A stretch of 64,000 nucleotides of DNA from Tolypocladium sp. Sup5 PDA-1 (lineage: Eukaryota > Ascomycota > Sordariomycetes > Hypocreales > Ophiocordycipitaceae). The notes beneath the pieces are model-generated. The model made no database searches. It worked only from the letters and a program-made list of their open reading frames with translations, and was not told the DNA's origin. Position numbers and translations under genes: made by a program. The DNA lies in NCBI GenBank assembly GCA_000750105.3, contig JPHH03000009.1, forward strand, positions 558,001-622,000, read 5' to 3'. Positions 33,171 to 44,800 of this stretch are shown here, piece after piece. How positions within the stretch are numbered: position 1 is the first letter of the stretch; every line of letters begins with the position of its first letter.

Positions 33171-34817
33171 GATGGGTTGCGGCAAAGACGGAGGCAGGAG
33201 CACAACGAACAACTGTGAAGAGGTATCTTAGATCTCCACCACCAGAGAGCTGCGCTGTATATTATATATAGAGCTCAGAACAAACGAGAGACGGATGGAT
33301 GTGAACTTGGCAACCCCGGAAACGACAGAGAGAAAAGCCCAAGGAAGCTGAAGCCTTCGAATGCCTAGAGGCGAGGCGTCGTTGGCTTGCGGCTGACTGT
33401 CTCAAGTAGCGAGATATTGGGGTGAAGGGGACTGGGATAAGGGATGAAAGGAGCTCCGCGGCAACGCTGACAGCTCAGCTGCTGCCAGAATGGAAGGGTT
33501 ATTATCCACCAGACTTCTGGGGCGTTGGAGAGAAAATTCGATATTGCACCTGCACTGCATGACGACGACTCGTACGGCCGTGACCCGAGCCTATCGCTAT
33601 GTATAGAGTCAAGTCAGTAATCCCTCGGGCCCTCTTGGGGAACACGCGGTTTCAATCCTGCACAAGACGATCACAGGCCGGGGCGGTCAAGACTCCAAGA
33701 GGCTAAGCCACGCCACCGCCGTCGCCGCCGCCGGAATGGGGGATCGGATGTCGATGTCGAAACGCGTTCAGGCTAGAAGCGGATGGTTCGCAGCCAGAAG
33801 AGGTCATCCCGGCGAGGCCGCCGGACTGTGGGCGGCCAAGGTCAATCTTCGGAAATGCGGCATCCACGGGCCAGGCCATGGCGATGGATCCCATGGCGAT
33901 CTCGCCATTTCGCTCCAGGCGCGCCCCGAGCACAATACGAGGTTGGGCCTCGACGCGCACGGGGACTTGGCGGCATCGGATTGCGTCGTGGGCGGTGGGG
34001 GGGCTTGCGGAAGGTTGTGACTTGTGACGTTGTGTAAGAGTAAGTGTTGTCGTCGGGTCGCTTGGATGATGCCGCCCGGCGCCGGCGCACATCGGGCGGC
34101 GCTCGATTACATTTACGGAGTACCTTCCATTGGCTTACACGCCCTTTCCGCAGATCCGATGGGGTAGGCTAATTAGTGGGCCGGCCTTGGGCTGAACATG
34201 GACAGGGGGACCCTGAGCACGCCGCCGCCTGAGACAATCTACAAGCCAGACGCCTCGGTTCCCCCTGGCCGCAGGGATGAGCCTGGTCCCGGGTCGTGGC
34301 CGCGAGCTGGCGCGAGTCAGACGTGCTTTTCCATGATGCAGCTACGAAGGCCGGACCGGCCAAGTGCCGTCAGGAAGAGCTGAACGTGCATAAAAATTCT
34401 TCGGAGTCGGTGCGGCTGACAATATGACCACCCAGCTCCTGATCACAAACGGCATTTTGGGCTCTGCAGAGTCCCGTTCGGCAATCTCCTCGACCTGCCC
34501 AACAGGTGGACCATAGAGAACTCCCGGAGTCCGTCGGCAGGGCAGATTCCCAAGGCGTGAGATTCCCTAGGCGTTTCCCGGCAGTCAAAGTGTGATTCAG
34601 GTGTGATTCGGAACAACCCGCGCATTGCACGGGCAGCTCGGTGTGCTCGTGCCCGTGATGAGACGCGCAAACACTGCATTATAATAACGCGGCGAAGACG
34701 ACAATTGTGGCGACTGCTTCCAGGCTGCTCAGCAATCCTTTGTCTCTCCGCGAATTGACTCCGCTACCCCGAGAAACGACCCCAGGTGCGCCAAGCCCAG
34801 CCCGGGACCCCTTACAT
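33171..34817. promoter_or_regulatory. divergent agd3/ega3 promoter region
   Basis: A 1.65 kb spacer shared by two divergent cluster genes. On the agd3 side an AT run (TATATTATATATA, about 33257-33270) lies ~90-100 nt before the ATG and is a good TATA candidate. On the ega3 side ATTATAATAA (about 34678-34687) lies ~130 nt before its ATG. One TACGGAGTA 9-mer is at 34114-34122. No gene in between. Confidence 0.55.
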
Positions 34818-35915
34818 ATGGCCTCCATCGACAAGACAGAGCCCGATGCCACACTGGCGAGCGGGCGGCCCAAGAGGTCCTTCTTGCGATCAAAGAAGTT
34901 CCTCATCGGCGTCGCCGTCCTCATTGCCGTCGTCGTCATCGCGCTGGCCGTCGGCTTGGGCGTTGGCCTCACGCGCAACCGAGGAGGCGACGATACCGGC
35001 GGCAACCCTCCCGAGACGGGGCCCGGCATCAACCGAACCACCATCTGGAAGCCCGAGGTCGGGACGTCATGGCAGATCATCCTCAGCAAGCCCATCAAGC
35101 TGAGCGGCGACGACGGCGCCGTCACGCCGGACACCAAGGTGTACGACCTGGACATGTTCGACAACGACGCCGACGCCTTCCTCAAGCTGCACAAGGCCGG
35201 CATCAACGTCATCTGCTACTTCAGCGCGGGCTCCTGGGAAGACTGGCGCGACGACGCGGGCAAGTTTGACAAGGCGGATCTGGGCAAGGAGCTGGACGGC
35301 TGGCCCGGCGAGAAGTGGCTCAACGTGTCGAGCCCTTCGGTCCGCGACATCATGAAGGAGCGCATCAAGCTCGCCGCCTCCAAGGGCTGCATGGCCATCG
35401 ACCCGGACAACGTAGACGGATATGTAAGAGCTGATAATACCCCCATGCATCCACCAGAAAACGCGAAGAGTCTCTCGGCTAATGCACTCCTTCTCCCCCC
35501 CCCACAGCAAAACGACAACGGGCTCGGGCTCACCTCCGACCAGGCCGCCGACTATGTCAAGTTCCTCGCCAGTGAGGCCGCGTCGTACAACATGTCGACG
35601 GGCCTGAAGAACGCGGCCGACATCATCGACGACGTGCTCGACGTTGTCCAGTTCTCCGTCAACGAGCAGTGCATCGAGCTCGCAGAGTGCGAGTCGTTTG
35701 CCCCCTTCATCAAGGCCAAGAAGCCCGTCTTCAACATCGAGTACCCCCAGGGCGCCCCCGACGACCTCAGCGTCCAGTCTGCGGATGACATCTGCTCGCT
35801 CAAGGGTAATGCCACCGGGTCAGACGGGTTCAGCAAGGTCATCAAGAAGATGAACCTGGATGGATGGGTCCAGTATTGTGACGGGAAGAAGTACACGACC
35901 TCGATAAACAGCTAG
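34818..35915 (+). CDS. ega3: Ega3-like endo-alpha-1,4-galactosaminidase (GH114), GAG cluster
   Basis: Exons 34818-35423 and 35508-35915 give 337 aa. The 84-nt intron (GTAAGA...CACAG) has no stop and keeps the frame, but the spliced product joins DPDNVDGY to QNDNGLGLT as the family requires. A type II membrane anchor (residues ~28-51, FLIGVAVLIAVVVIALAVGL) follows a basic stretch, so the catalytic domain faces outside. GH114 landmarks are VICYFSAGSWEDWR, AIDPDNVDGY and FSVNEQC. D197 and E255 are 58 residues apart, the spacing I recall for the catalytic pair of A. fumigatus Ega3 (D189/E247). The enzyme cuts GalN-containing stretches of GAG. The frame is open upstream without an ATG, so MASIDKTEPD is the start. 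It is convergent with sph3 (147 nt apart). Confidence 0.92.
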   Translation: MASIDKTEPDATLASGRPKRSFLRSKKFLIGVAVLIAVVVIALAVGLGVGLTRNRGGDDTGGNPPETGPGINRTTIWKPEVGTSWQIILSKPIKLSGDDGAVTPDTKVYDLDMFDNDADAFLKLHKAGINVICYFSAGSWEDWRDDAGKFDKADLGKELDGWPGEKWLNVSSPSVRDIMKERIKLAASKGCMAIDPDNVDGYVRADNTPMHPPENAKSLSANALLLPPPQQNDNGLGLTSDQAADYVKFLASEAASYNMSTGLKNAADIIDDVLDVVQFSVNEQCIELAECESFAPFIKAKKPVFNIEYPQGAPDDLSVQSADDICSLKGNATGSDGFSKVIKKMNLDGWVQYCDGKKYTTSINS

Positions 35916-36062
35916 CCATTCTTTCTGCTCTCTTCGTTATTATTGCGGCATCGCCATGTCCATCCATCGCTAGACTAGACTAATTACCATTCATAAAGAC
36001 ACATGTTTCCCCGACTCGTCAAGTGATTGCCGTCAGTCCATGCCAGCACAGGGCACGTCACG

Positions 36063-36812
36063 TCAAGTAGCACGATGCATCCCGGCTATGGCCTCGGCGA
36101 ATTGCTCCCATGCCGCAGGCCATTTCGTGTACCCTCCAGCTTGCTCGTCCGTCACGTAGATGCCCGTGACCCCAAAGGATCGAATCTGCCGCGTCAGGGC
36201 ACCCACCCCGCCGCCCTTTGCCGGACTGGAGTGAACAATAGCCACTGACTTGGAGCGGGCCTCGACCGAAGCATGCTGCAGCCCGTGGTTTACAAAAGAG
36301 CGGCTCCAGTGATCCTGCGACTGCTCAAAGACGACGACGTAGTCGGGATGCTCGAAATAGGTGCGTCCAACCACCACGCCGGGGTTGTAAACCACCAGGC
36401 CGTCCTTTCCGAGCTCCCTTTGCCAGGTCGACTTGGTGTGGCCGGCCAGGGTGGTCATGAACTGCACGTAGCGAGCGTCTGACGGCGTCTCGTCAAAGAA
36501 GATGCCGCCCAGCTCGAGGCAGCCATCCCACCCGCGGTAGACGTCAATGTCGGCCTTGACGGCGTCAACGGGACGCTTGCCGTAGCTGCAGTGGACGTAG
36601 CCCAGCGTGCCAATGTTGGGAATTTCGCTCAGGCGCCGCAGCGCCGCCACGTAGCTCGCATCAGGTAGGGCCGTCTGGCCCGGGCCGCTGTTGGGATTGA
36701 TGATGGCAACGAATCGCACCTCGGGGTGTGCCTTGGCGGCCTGAAACAGCGGTTCCCATGCCCTCTCGAGTGGGTAGATGTACAGGGGTATGAGGACGAA
36801 GGGTTTATCCAT
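36063..36812 (-). CDS. sph3: Sph3-like glycoside hydrolase (GH135, spherulin 4 family), GAG cluster
   Basis: One exon of 249 aa, starting directly in the fold with KPFVLIPLYIYPL. The family motif GIFFDETPSDA gives the acidic pair D107-E108, and VVVFEQSQ gives E163. D107 to E163 is 56 residues, equal to D166-E222 that I recall for the Aspergillus clavatus Sph3 active site. Sph3 cuts GalNAc stretches and is needed for GAG production. By that numbering about 59 N-terminal residues (signal or membrane anchor) are missing here. An in-frame stop lies 51 nt upstream, and I could not find an upstream exon. Either the enzyme is not membrane-anchored in this species or a small exon was missed. It sits between ega3 (convergent) and uge3 (same strand). 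Confidence 0.88.
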   Translation of the reverse strand: MDKPFVLIPLYIYPLERAWEPLFQAAKAHPEVRFVAIINPNSGPGQTALPDASYVAALRRLSEIPNIGTLGYVHCSYGKRPVDAVKADIDVYRGWDGCLELGGIFFDETPSDARYVQFMTTLAGHTKSTWQRELGKDGLVVYNPGVVVGRTYFEHPDYVVVFEQSQDHWSRSFVNHGLQHASVEARSKSVAIVHSSPAKGGGVGALTRQIRSFGVTGIYVTDEQAGGYTKWPAAWEQFAEAIAGMHRAT

Positions 36813-37685
36813 TGCGGGTCGGGGGTGAAGAAGCCTTGGAAGCGGCCGGTGAGGCTTCGCTTACGAGTACGGATGGAGACGCGGTTGCGCGAGGCCTCCA
36901 TGGGAATCAATTGTCAATATAAGTGTCGTGACGCAAACCGGGGGGCACGTGGCGATGATGGCATCTGCGCCATGAGGCCCGTCACCGTCACCGTCACCGT
37001 CACCGTTCACGCCACGCCGCGGCCGACCCCAAGCAGGGAGGAGCAACTGATCCATGGGCCATGCGGTGGCTAACGCCGATGGGCCCCGGGCGGCGATTTC
37101 CGTCCAGGGACCAGGGCCCCGACAAGCACTCCCGGAGTCCGATGGGCGGTGGATAGGGCTGATTTCGAAACGACCTTCGCTTTGGCCCCCGATGGGGGGG
37201 GCTGGACTATTGAACTAGCGGACAGGCCCCGGCCGTGCGGGTGCCCCGGATCCGGTTTTCAAGGTTGGGGTGAACCTTTGCGCCTCGGACTTTCTCGGCA
37301 CTCTGCGCCGGGCGATGCTGTTGAGGCCGGCACGCGTTGGGAGTCTTGATGAAGCTGAGGAAATGGGGGTTCTTGAGCAACAGACTCAACTCATTCATTG
37401 TTGGCTGGACTTGAAGTCGGGACTAATACTGACCACCCATCGAAATGCAGCGCTAATCTTCTTCCCCGCGACCTTTCAAGTGTTGATGGGGAAGAGTGGA
37501 ACAGCTGTTGGTCTCAGATCTTACAAGACAAATTTCGCTTCAAATCTATGTACTTCGTACGTACCCAATTAATGCTTTTGCGCCCATGTGTCGTATCCCG
37601 CCGTCAAGTTTCAGATAAATCCATCAACACCAAACCCCATTGGTGAAATCAATCCTCCGGCCGTACCAAGTGCCGCAAGAGCTAA
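36813..37685. promoter_or_regulatory. sph3 promoter region with TGACGG repeats
   Basis: An 873-nt spacer upstream of sph3. On the minus strand CTTATATTG (36915-36923) lies ~105 nt before the ATG and looks like a TATA box. About 60 nt further upstream are four tandem GTGACG units (plus-strand GTCACC/CCGTCA repeats, 36981-37006), each containing a bZIP-type TGACG half-site. A second ATG (36901-36899) in another frame overlaps the sph3 start and would be a small upstream frame if included in the mRNA. No gene. Confidence 0.55.
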
Positions 37686-39008
37686 CTACGCGGCTTTTGA
37701 ATCGGACCTTGACACAAAGTTCCACAAATCCCTCGCGCACTGCGAGATGCTCTCCTTGGTCGACCACCCAAGCTCCCGGAAAGCCCGTTCGTTGGACGCG
37801 ACGCAGGACCCGACATCGCCGGCCCTGCGGCCATCGCAGTTGACGGGAATTGGCTTGCCCGAGGCGGCCTCGAGGCTCTGAACCGCCTCCGTGACAGTCG
37901 TCCCGGTGCCTGATCCCAGGTTGAATGTGCGGAACGGCGCGTCAACTTGCGCGGCAATGGCCGCGACGTGCCCGCGAGCCACGTCGGAAACGTGGATGAA
38001 ATCGCGTACGGGGGTCCCGTCCCGGGTGTCCCAGTCGGTTCCGAAAATGTCCAGTTCTTTCCGGGCACCGGTCAAGACTTGCGTGATGACCGGGAAGAGG
38101 TTCGTGGGGACGCCTTTGGGATCTTCGCCGAGCAGACCGGACGGATCGCAACCGATGGGATTGAAGTATCTCAGGCAGACTATACGCCAGGCTGGATCCG
38201 AGTATGCGATGTCGGCCAGGATAGCCTCGCAAAAGTACTTTGTCCGAGCGTACGGGCTTTGCAACCCAGAGACCAGGGGCTCGGCCATGACCTGACTCCC
38301 GCCGTCGTCAACGTACGATTCCGGGTGGTGGACGACGTCTTCCTCTCGCAGCGGTCGTCCCAGGTCCGCCTTGGTTCCGTACACGGTAGCCGAGGACGAG
38401 AAGACAAAGTTCCGGATGTTGTGCTTGCCGAGCAGCTCGACGAATTCGACGAGACCGCAGACGTTGTTCTGGTAGTACTGGATTGGCCTGGCAATCGACT
38501 CGGAGACAGACTTGAAGGCGGCAAAGTGAATGACACCGGCTATCCGAGACTGCCTCACAAGTCGGGGTGGTTGGTCTTCGGTCGTGGATGGCTGCAGCAC
38601 AGGAACCGAGTACATCTCGAGGAGATGCCGCATCGCCTTGCTTCGGTAGTCGAGCTTGTGGAAGCAGAGCGCCGGGATGGCGCGACCTGTGCCATGGTAG
38701 TCCTTGGCAGCAAGCGTTCTTATGCGAGTGAATACTGTCTCGAAGCTGTTGCTGAGGTTGTCGACAATGACGACGTTGTAGCCGGCCTTGAGGAGCTCGA
38801 GTGATGTGTGGGACCCGATGAAGCCAAGGCCGCCGATGACGAGAATTATGTTGCTGCTCGAGCCCGACGACGTCGGGGGCATGTACAATCCCCCATTCAG
38901 GTCGAGATAGGGTGCATCTCCACTCTCAGATCCATTGCCAGGTGTTGTAGGAGGCGAGCTGGCAGGCGAGTGCTCTTCCGAAGATGTCTGGGAGCTGAGA
39001 TAGGCCAT
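37686..39008 (-). CDS. uge3: Uge3-like UDP-glucose/UDP-GalNAc 4-epimerase, GAG cluster
   Basis: One exon, 440 aa. A Ser/Pro-rich N-terminal extension of about 52 residues precedes an extended SDR epimerase. The NAD-binding motif is GGLGFIG (59-65), the Ser block FVFSSSATVYG, and the catalytic pair Y253-x3-K257 (SPYARTK). NLGSGTGTTVTE and GRRAGDVGSCVAS follow. C402 aligns with human GALE Cys307, the small 'gate' residue (Tyr299 in E. coli GalE) that lets N-acetylated sugars turn over. So both UDP-Gal and UDP-GalNAc production is predicted, as shown for A. fumigatus Uge3. The frame is open 12 codons upstream but lacks an ATG, so MAYLSSQTSS is the start. No signal peptide; the enzyme is cytosolic and supplies Gtb3. 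Confidence 0.93.
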   Translation of the reverse strand: MAYLSSQTSSEEHSPASSPPTTPGNGSESGDAPYLDLNGGLYMPPTSSGSSSNIILVIGGLGFIGSHTSLELLKAGYNVVIVDNLSNSFETVFTRIRTLAAKDYHGTGRAIPALCFHKLDYRSKAMRHLLEMYSVPVLQPSTTEDQPPRLVRQSRIAGVIHFAAFKSVSESIARPIQYYQNNVCGLVEFVELLGKHNIRNFVFSSSATVYGTKADLGRPLREEDVVHHPESYVDDGGSQVMAEPLVSGLQSPYARTKYFCEAILADIAYSDPAWRIVCLRYFNPIGCDPSGLLGEDPKGVPTNLFPVITQVLTGARKELDIFGTDWDTRDGTPVRDFIHVSDVARGHVAAIAAQVDAPFRTFNLGSGTGTTVTEAVQSLEAASGKPIPVNCDGRRAGDVGSCVASNERAFRELGWSTKESISQCARDLWNFVSRSDSKAA

Positions 39009-41812
39009 GGTCGGCTTATCTGTGGGCGTAGCAGAGAGTTGCAATTCAGAGGGCTCTGAAAGAGCTGTGAAGGTAATTTTGAAAGCAGTACGTCGGCGGG
39101 AAGCAATGCAGAAGAGGTGTCAATAATCAAAGGCGGGTCGGGGGTCGGTAGTTGTTTCGAGATACGGATATAGCCTCGCGTAAAGGCATGGGACAACAAT
39201 GCATATGTATTCCGCGCGAGAGTGTAATAATATCCCTCTATTTACGGAAACGGGACGGGCACAAAGAAAAAGGTAAAACTCTTACCATCGCAGCTGAGTA
39301 TTGCTCAGCAAAGCACTTCCAAGTTCCCAGGCAGCTGTACGTAGGTGCAAGGAGCCAGCGATTCAGGATGAACCCCGTTCCGCGTTCCGGTGAGCACGCA
39401 CAGAGGAAGAATTCCTACGCCATACGTACATTCGCCTTTCGTAGCGCTGAAATCGAAATTGTCGGTGCAACGCTGCGGGAGCCTGGGCTGCGGCACGCGA
39501 TGCACGGGCGGACCCCCCGGGATGGTCTCGGGCGCCAGGTGGCAGAGTTACAGGAGCGAGAAAGCCGCGAGAATGGGCCTTCTAGAACTAAGCTGGAGGT
39601 GTTATCGTGCGACGGCAGGAACCAATACTAGGGATCCCGGTGAGGATCCAGTCTATCGAAGCTGGACGCCGCGGTGGTCTGACAGACATCGGATCAGTAA
39701 GACGGCACAACCAACCTCGACGATCCACTTTCTGGCCAGCTGAAGAGTCGAAAACTCTTACCGGAGCTGGTGCTCTCGGCTAGATGTGCTGCAAGTAGGG
39801 TTCAACGGCGGCGATTGCATGAAACCCGCTTCGACTTGGCAGTACGGTGAGGCGGAGTCCGAGTTGCTAGTCTCGGTCAGTCTGGGGTCGGGCCACGGCG
39901 GAAACCCACCTGGGAACCGCCGGCGGTTGTTGACGACACCGTTGAAGAGCCGTTGCTGAACCCGAGACGTTGGCCGAAGCGCCTCAACTACGTACGAGGA
40001 AAGCCAAAGCCGCACCCGTTTGGCGACCGGTGCTGACGCCATGCCACAGCGCCGCTGCGGACCTGGTCGAGACGGTGGCTGAATGCCAAAGCACTACCGG
40101 CCAGGGCCTGGATGAGTCGAGCACGGTTGTTCTATGTCTAGTCTGGACTTTGAAGCTACCGGCGAACAAAGTGCTGACAGGGAGGGGGGGAGTTGGATGC
40201 AAAGACACCATGGCCGCGTACCTACTGGGACGATGCATGTGGCGAATTTAGTTTTCGGTCCGAGATCGAGCCTACATAGGATCGATGGAGTGGGTTCCAG
40301 AAGGTCACCAAATTATGGACGTGAGAGGTTTGTATCCAGTGCCTGCGGCAGGAGGACGTGATTCCTCACACGAAGCACGTAGTATTCGTAGGGATTCTTC
40401 CGTATATGGTCATTCGTACCCTGGGCCTGAGTCACAAACGTCACGTCCAAAATCCCCGACGTATGATCTCACCCAAGGGTCATAGATCCCGGTAGCCTGG
40501 GCCTGTCCCTGGACCCCCGGCGAGGCGTACGGCTAACAAACTTAGAATCCATAGAATCCACGCAATCCAATTGTACGCTATTGGGCTTGGCTTACACATG
40601 GGCCCTTGCCGGAACCCATGTCTCGGCGGCCAAGCCAGATCGTGCACGGCTGCTTGCCGGACTTTGATACGCGCGCTCAGGGGTCCAAGCTACGGGCTGC
40701 GGTGCAATACGAGTATGTCGAACTGGTGGGTGCATGATCGCGCGCTGCAAAGGCGCTGCGCCTGTTCTCGTATTCGACTCATGAAACTCCAAGTCCGATG
40801 AGCATTTTGCGGCGTCAGTTTTCAGCTGGTTCCATCGGGTTGTGCTAGGATCCAGATCTAATTCCGCTTTCCAGATTGCATACGAAGTACGGTGCGTGTA
40901 AGTCGGCCTAAGCTTACACGTAAAGTTGGACCAGGGTCGCGAGACGGCATCGAACCACAATTTACGGAGTACCACGACCTCATATTTCTTTTCACGGCCG
41001 CTGCGGCTCGGTGCTTCCCTTCACCCGCATGATGCTGCTGGGCCACATGGCGCTCAGCAACCTCCCAGGCGGTCCCGGGGTCGCGACGGGAGAGCAGCCG
41101 TGCTGACGACGGGTCCAACCCCGGCTCCCCGGACCCCGGACCCTGGTCGCTGGTCGGTGGTCGGCTTGCTAATGTCCCGCCCACACTATCGCCGGGGTCG
41201 CCGGCGAAGCGTTGAGCCCTAAACCAAAAGTGCTACAACGGCCCGACACTTTGGCGGTTTGACCTGTGGGGGCGTGGGCTACGGGCCTCTGAAACATCCC
41301 GGAGCCGTCGGCGGGGTTTGTGTCTTCCCTGACGCTCAGCAGGCCCGTAACTGTTGTGCACTGCTGCCAGCGCGATGTGCGCACAGGGACAAGGGCCGGC
41401 GCCAGCGAAGGAATACGGGCTGACCAGCAGGAGCAGCACGTCAGTTGCTACGTAGCTAAACCATCTATTTGTAGGCCGCCAACTAATACCGTGACATGAA
41501 CAGCCAGCTCAGAGGTCACGTCATGGGCCGTGTCTTGCTCCGACATTGCCACTTCTCGATCATCCCGTCAAGTCGCAGGTCGAGTCGACGTTACTTGCAT
41601 GTCCCCTTTCCCACCACTTCCGACTTCGTACCTACCACCACCTGCCCACAGCATCGGCTTCTGCCGTTAGAGCCTCACAACTTCACGACTGCTCTGCTTG
41701 TGTCTTATTTGCATGTGAGCAGGCTATGACTTGGTGAAGTCTCCACTGCTGGCTTTCATGCCACACATGTCTCTGTTAGCTGTCACTCTTTCTGTTTCTG
41801 TTTCGTCGTAGA
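39009..41812. promoter_or_regulatory. 2.8 kb divergent uge3/gtb3 promoter region
   Basis: A long spacer between two divergent cluster genes. One TACGGAGTA 9-mer is at 40963-40971. Matches to the degenerate StuA site WCGCGWNM occur at 39176-39183, 40937-40944 and 41079-41086 (minus), about the number expected by chance. The longest frame (159 codons at 39152) has no recognisable domain. No gene supported. Confidence 0.5.
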
Positions 41813-44800
41813 ATGACTTCATTCTTTCAGCCTGGGTCGAATGATCCAACTATCGACGAGTGCGGCGCCTCCAGATTTCAAGTCTACTGCAATGCCGTGC
41901 TTCCAGCAGAGCGCCTCCTCCAAACTTGGTATCAGAAGTTGGACTTGGCTTTGGGCGCGGCCGCTCTTGCAACGCCCATCTTAATATGGCTTCTTCTTCT
42001 TTTGAGGCGAACGTGGGCCTTGAACGCCACAAAGCTTTGGGGGTAAGTGGCTACATCAAAATCCGTTTGCTTGCCTCGCTCACAACGAAACAGGCGGCCG
42101 AAGAAGAGAGTGGCCATATCAACAGGCCATGACAGAGGCCCGAATGCAACTCCACTGCCGTTTGAGTCGACCAAGTCATTCCGCATCTACTCGGAGACGG
42201 AATGTCCATCAGAACTCGGAGATCCTAGGCGATATGATCTCAGTATTTTCCCGCTCACTACCACCGGCAGGAGCTCATCTCAAGCCGGTGGTTTTACTCG
42301 CGACTCGAGCTTGACAATTCCGCGAAGCATGGGTCAAGCCAACGATACGCGCGCCTCGAGCATGACTGCTGGAGCCGTCCCGACAAAGATGAACCTTGCT
42401 TCCGTTGACCTCGGAACCATTGGTTCTGCTGCCTTTGAAGATGATGTAATACATCACACGGCAAACTTTCTGGCCGACACTTGCCTCCAAAATAGTCTTG
42501 CCGGCCTCGCCGTCCGGTCCTCAGCCACAATAGAGCCGCAACAAGTCGAGCGGCTGATCGAGCTGTTATTTCTCAGGGACGTATCAGTTTTGTTACTATG
42601 TAACCACGATACAGACGAACTGGATTCAATCAGCTTCGCGCACGCCTCCGGAATCGTCATTGAGAATGCGACTATCCTACGGAATGGCGAACGCAGAGAC
42701 TACTTCCAGGCCAAGCGACTTCGAAGTCTGATGGGGAGGTGCGGCAAGGAGCGAGAGATGAGACCGGAATTCTTCCTCGGCTTTCTGGAGCTTTGGCATC
42801 ACAGGCCCCATCCTTCTGTGATTCGGCGGGCAGTCAAGCTGGCTGAGCATTTCGGAGCCGTCGTGGAGCACGGCCCAGTAAATCCCAAGATGAGGAGCGA
42901 AGCATACTCAAAAGACGCGAGCCGTACACTGAGCGGATTTGAGTATTTGAGACGAGTGGACGTCACCGAGGTGAGTGCAAATGAACCCTTTCCACGCACT
43001 CAAGTTAACAACCCGACAGTTGCAAAAATGCTGGACATCCGACTCGAGAAAGGTCTGGGTACCCAACGGCGAACCGGAACCAGACGTCAAACCACTGCCG
43101 CTTCAGGACTTCGACTCGGCAATCCCATACGCATCTCACTTCCTACACCACCAGTCACTGCCCTTGGAGCTCAGCATTTTGCGCAACGAGGAGCCGACGC
43201 TCTCGTACCCGCCCGACTACGTGGCGCTGGCACCCAAGCGCAAGGACTTTTGGGAGATTTCTGCAGACGGGGTCGCCTTTTCCCATTTCGGCTGCTTCTC
43301 ACTCGTCGCGGAACCGTCCGCCGAGGATTACGTCGCCGTCGTGGAAACCCAATGCCATCTCAAGGAGCTCCAGATGCTGCATGCCGTGAAAGGCACCGAA
43401 ACCCATCGACTCCTGGAGGATATTCGGCGTTTGGCTGGACAAAAGGACTGCGGTGATTTGATTCGGGACTTGATCGAGGGTCTTGAGTCGCAGCAAGTCT
43501 GTGTCTTCAAGGGACTCGATACCGGGTTTAGAGTCCCCGAAGGAGACGGCTATTTCTGGGGCGTGACCAAGGCTCGAGATGGGCAGACGAAGCTGGCCAT
43601 CGACATCTTCATCTCGCAAGCAGCGCCAAATGATGCAACTACCGTCTTGCATACCTGGCTGGCACATCATGGCGTGCACCGTTCTGTGCGCCTTGACCTT
43701 GAGTCCCGGCTTGAAAAGGTCAATGGACTCGGCGATGGCAGTGGCCTACCACTGAGCATGCGGTCCGCCCTCGAGAGGGCCACTGATGCCGAGAGACTTC
43801 AGTTACTCCAGCAGATGCGAGTTTCGCAACTCAACCACCGTTTCAGGGAGCCTATCGTCGCATTCTGCAGGTCATTGCTTATTGACAAAACTTCAAAGCA
43901 TTCTTGGAACCAGTTCCATGCACGGGGGCTTCTGGATGACTCACTGACACCCGAGGGCATGTTCAGCGCCAGGCTTGAGTACTTTGCACGATGCGGCGCA
44001 ACTGAACTCCCTTGTGTCGAGAGCCTTGTCGCATTGTATGAGCTCGTGGAAAGGACTATCCACGACGCCCTCTTCATTGGTGACAGGGAGCCTCTCAACG
44101 CCTTTACGAATGCTCTTCTCAAGGCGTTCAACCCTGGATCCTCATCGAGCCCAAACGGATACGTGGACGTCAACGCCGATCTCTTCGCCCTGACCTTCTT
44201 CAGTATCTTGAGAAAGGCAGCGTTTGAGGAGGTGTACGTCGAGTCCACGGATCGTTGCCCGATATTTCTCGCGTGCCCCGATCAAGCCGCGGTGTTCTCG
44301 GAACTCTGGGTCCTTGGGTCTCAGTGCGAAATCTTCTTGGGCCTCCTTCCCTCCGATTTGGGCGAAATCATATACAAACGATACAAGGACTTTCTGGCAG
44401 AGCGGCCGCCTGTTGCCGGTGATCGGAAAAACAACGAGATCATGACAATGTACTCGAGTTCCGAGGCACCACCACCTTCCAAGGACACAAAGAGCGGCGA
44501 AAAAGATGGCCCACACACTAAAGTGTTGACGACGCAGGAGGTGATGGACCAGTGGAAGAAGCGGTTCACAGAGTTTGGCGCCATGTCAATCTTCTGTCTA
44601 CCTGCCATCGTGGACGTCCTGCTGCTGACCTTTGTCGGCCGTGGCATGTTCATGACAGCCTACATGGATCCCGATCACCTCCAGGCTGCTGGTTACGCCC
44701 TGCTCATCTCCCTCCTGCTGACTGCTGGCATCACCGGCTGGGTCGGCAGCACCGGCTCATACTACCTGGCTCACTACGCATACGACAACATGACATACTT

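Noticed and set aside
36861..37055. Upstream exon for sph3 ending at the GTAAGC donor near 36870
   Set aside because: The only in-frame join would need a ~30-nt intron, too short for this genome (49-85 nt seen elsewhere), and the exon has no clear signal peptide.
39152..39631. 159-codon frame between uge3 and gtb3
   Set aside because: No domain, no splice-supported extension, and no composition typical of the neighbouring genes.
39009..41812. StuA-like sites (WCGCGWNM) as regulators of uge3/gtb3
   Set aside because: Three matches in 2.8 kb, about the number expected by chance for so degenerate a motif. One more match (33762-33769) lies in the agd3/ega3 spacer, also unremarkable.
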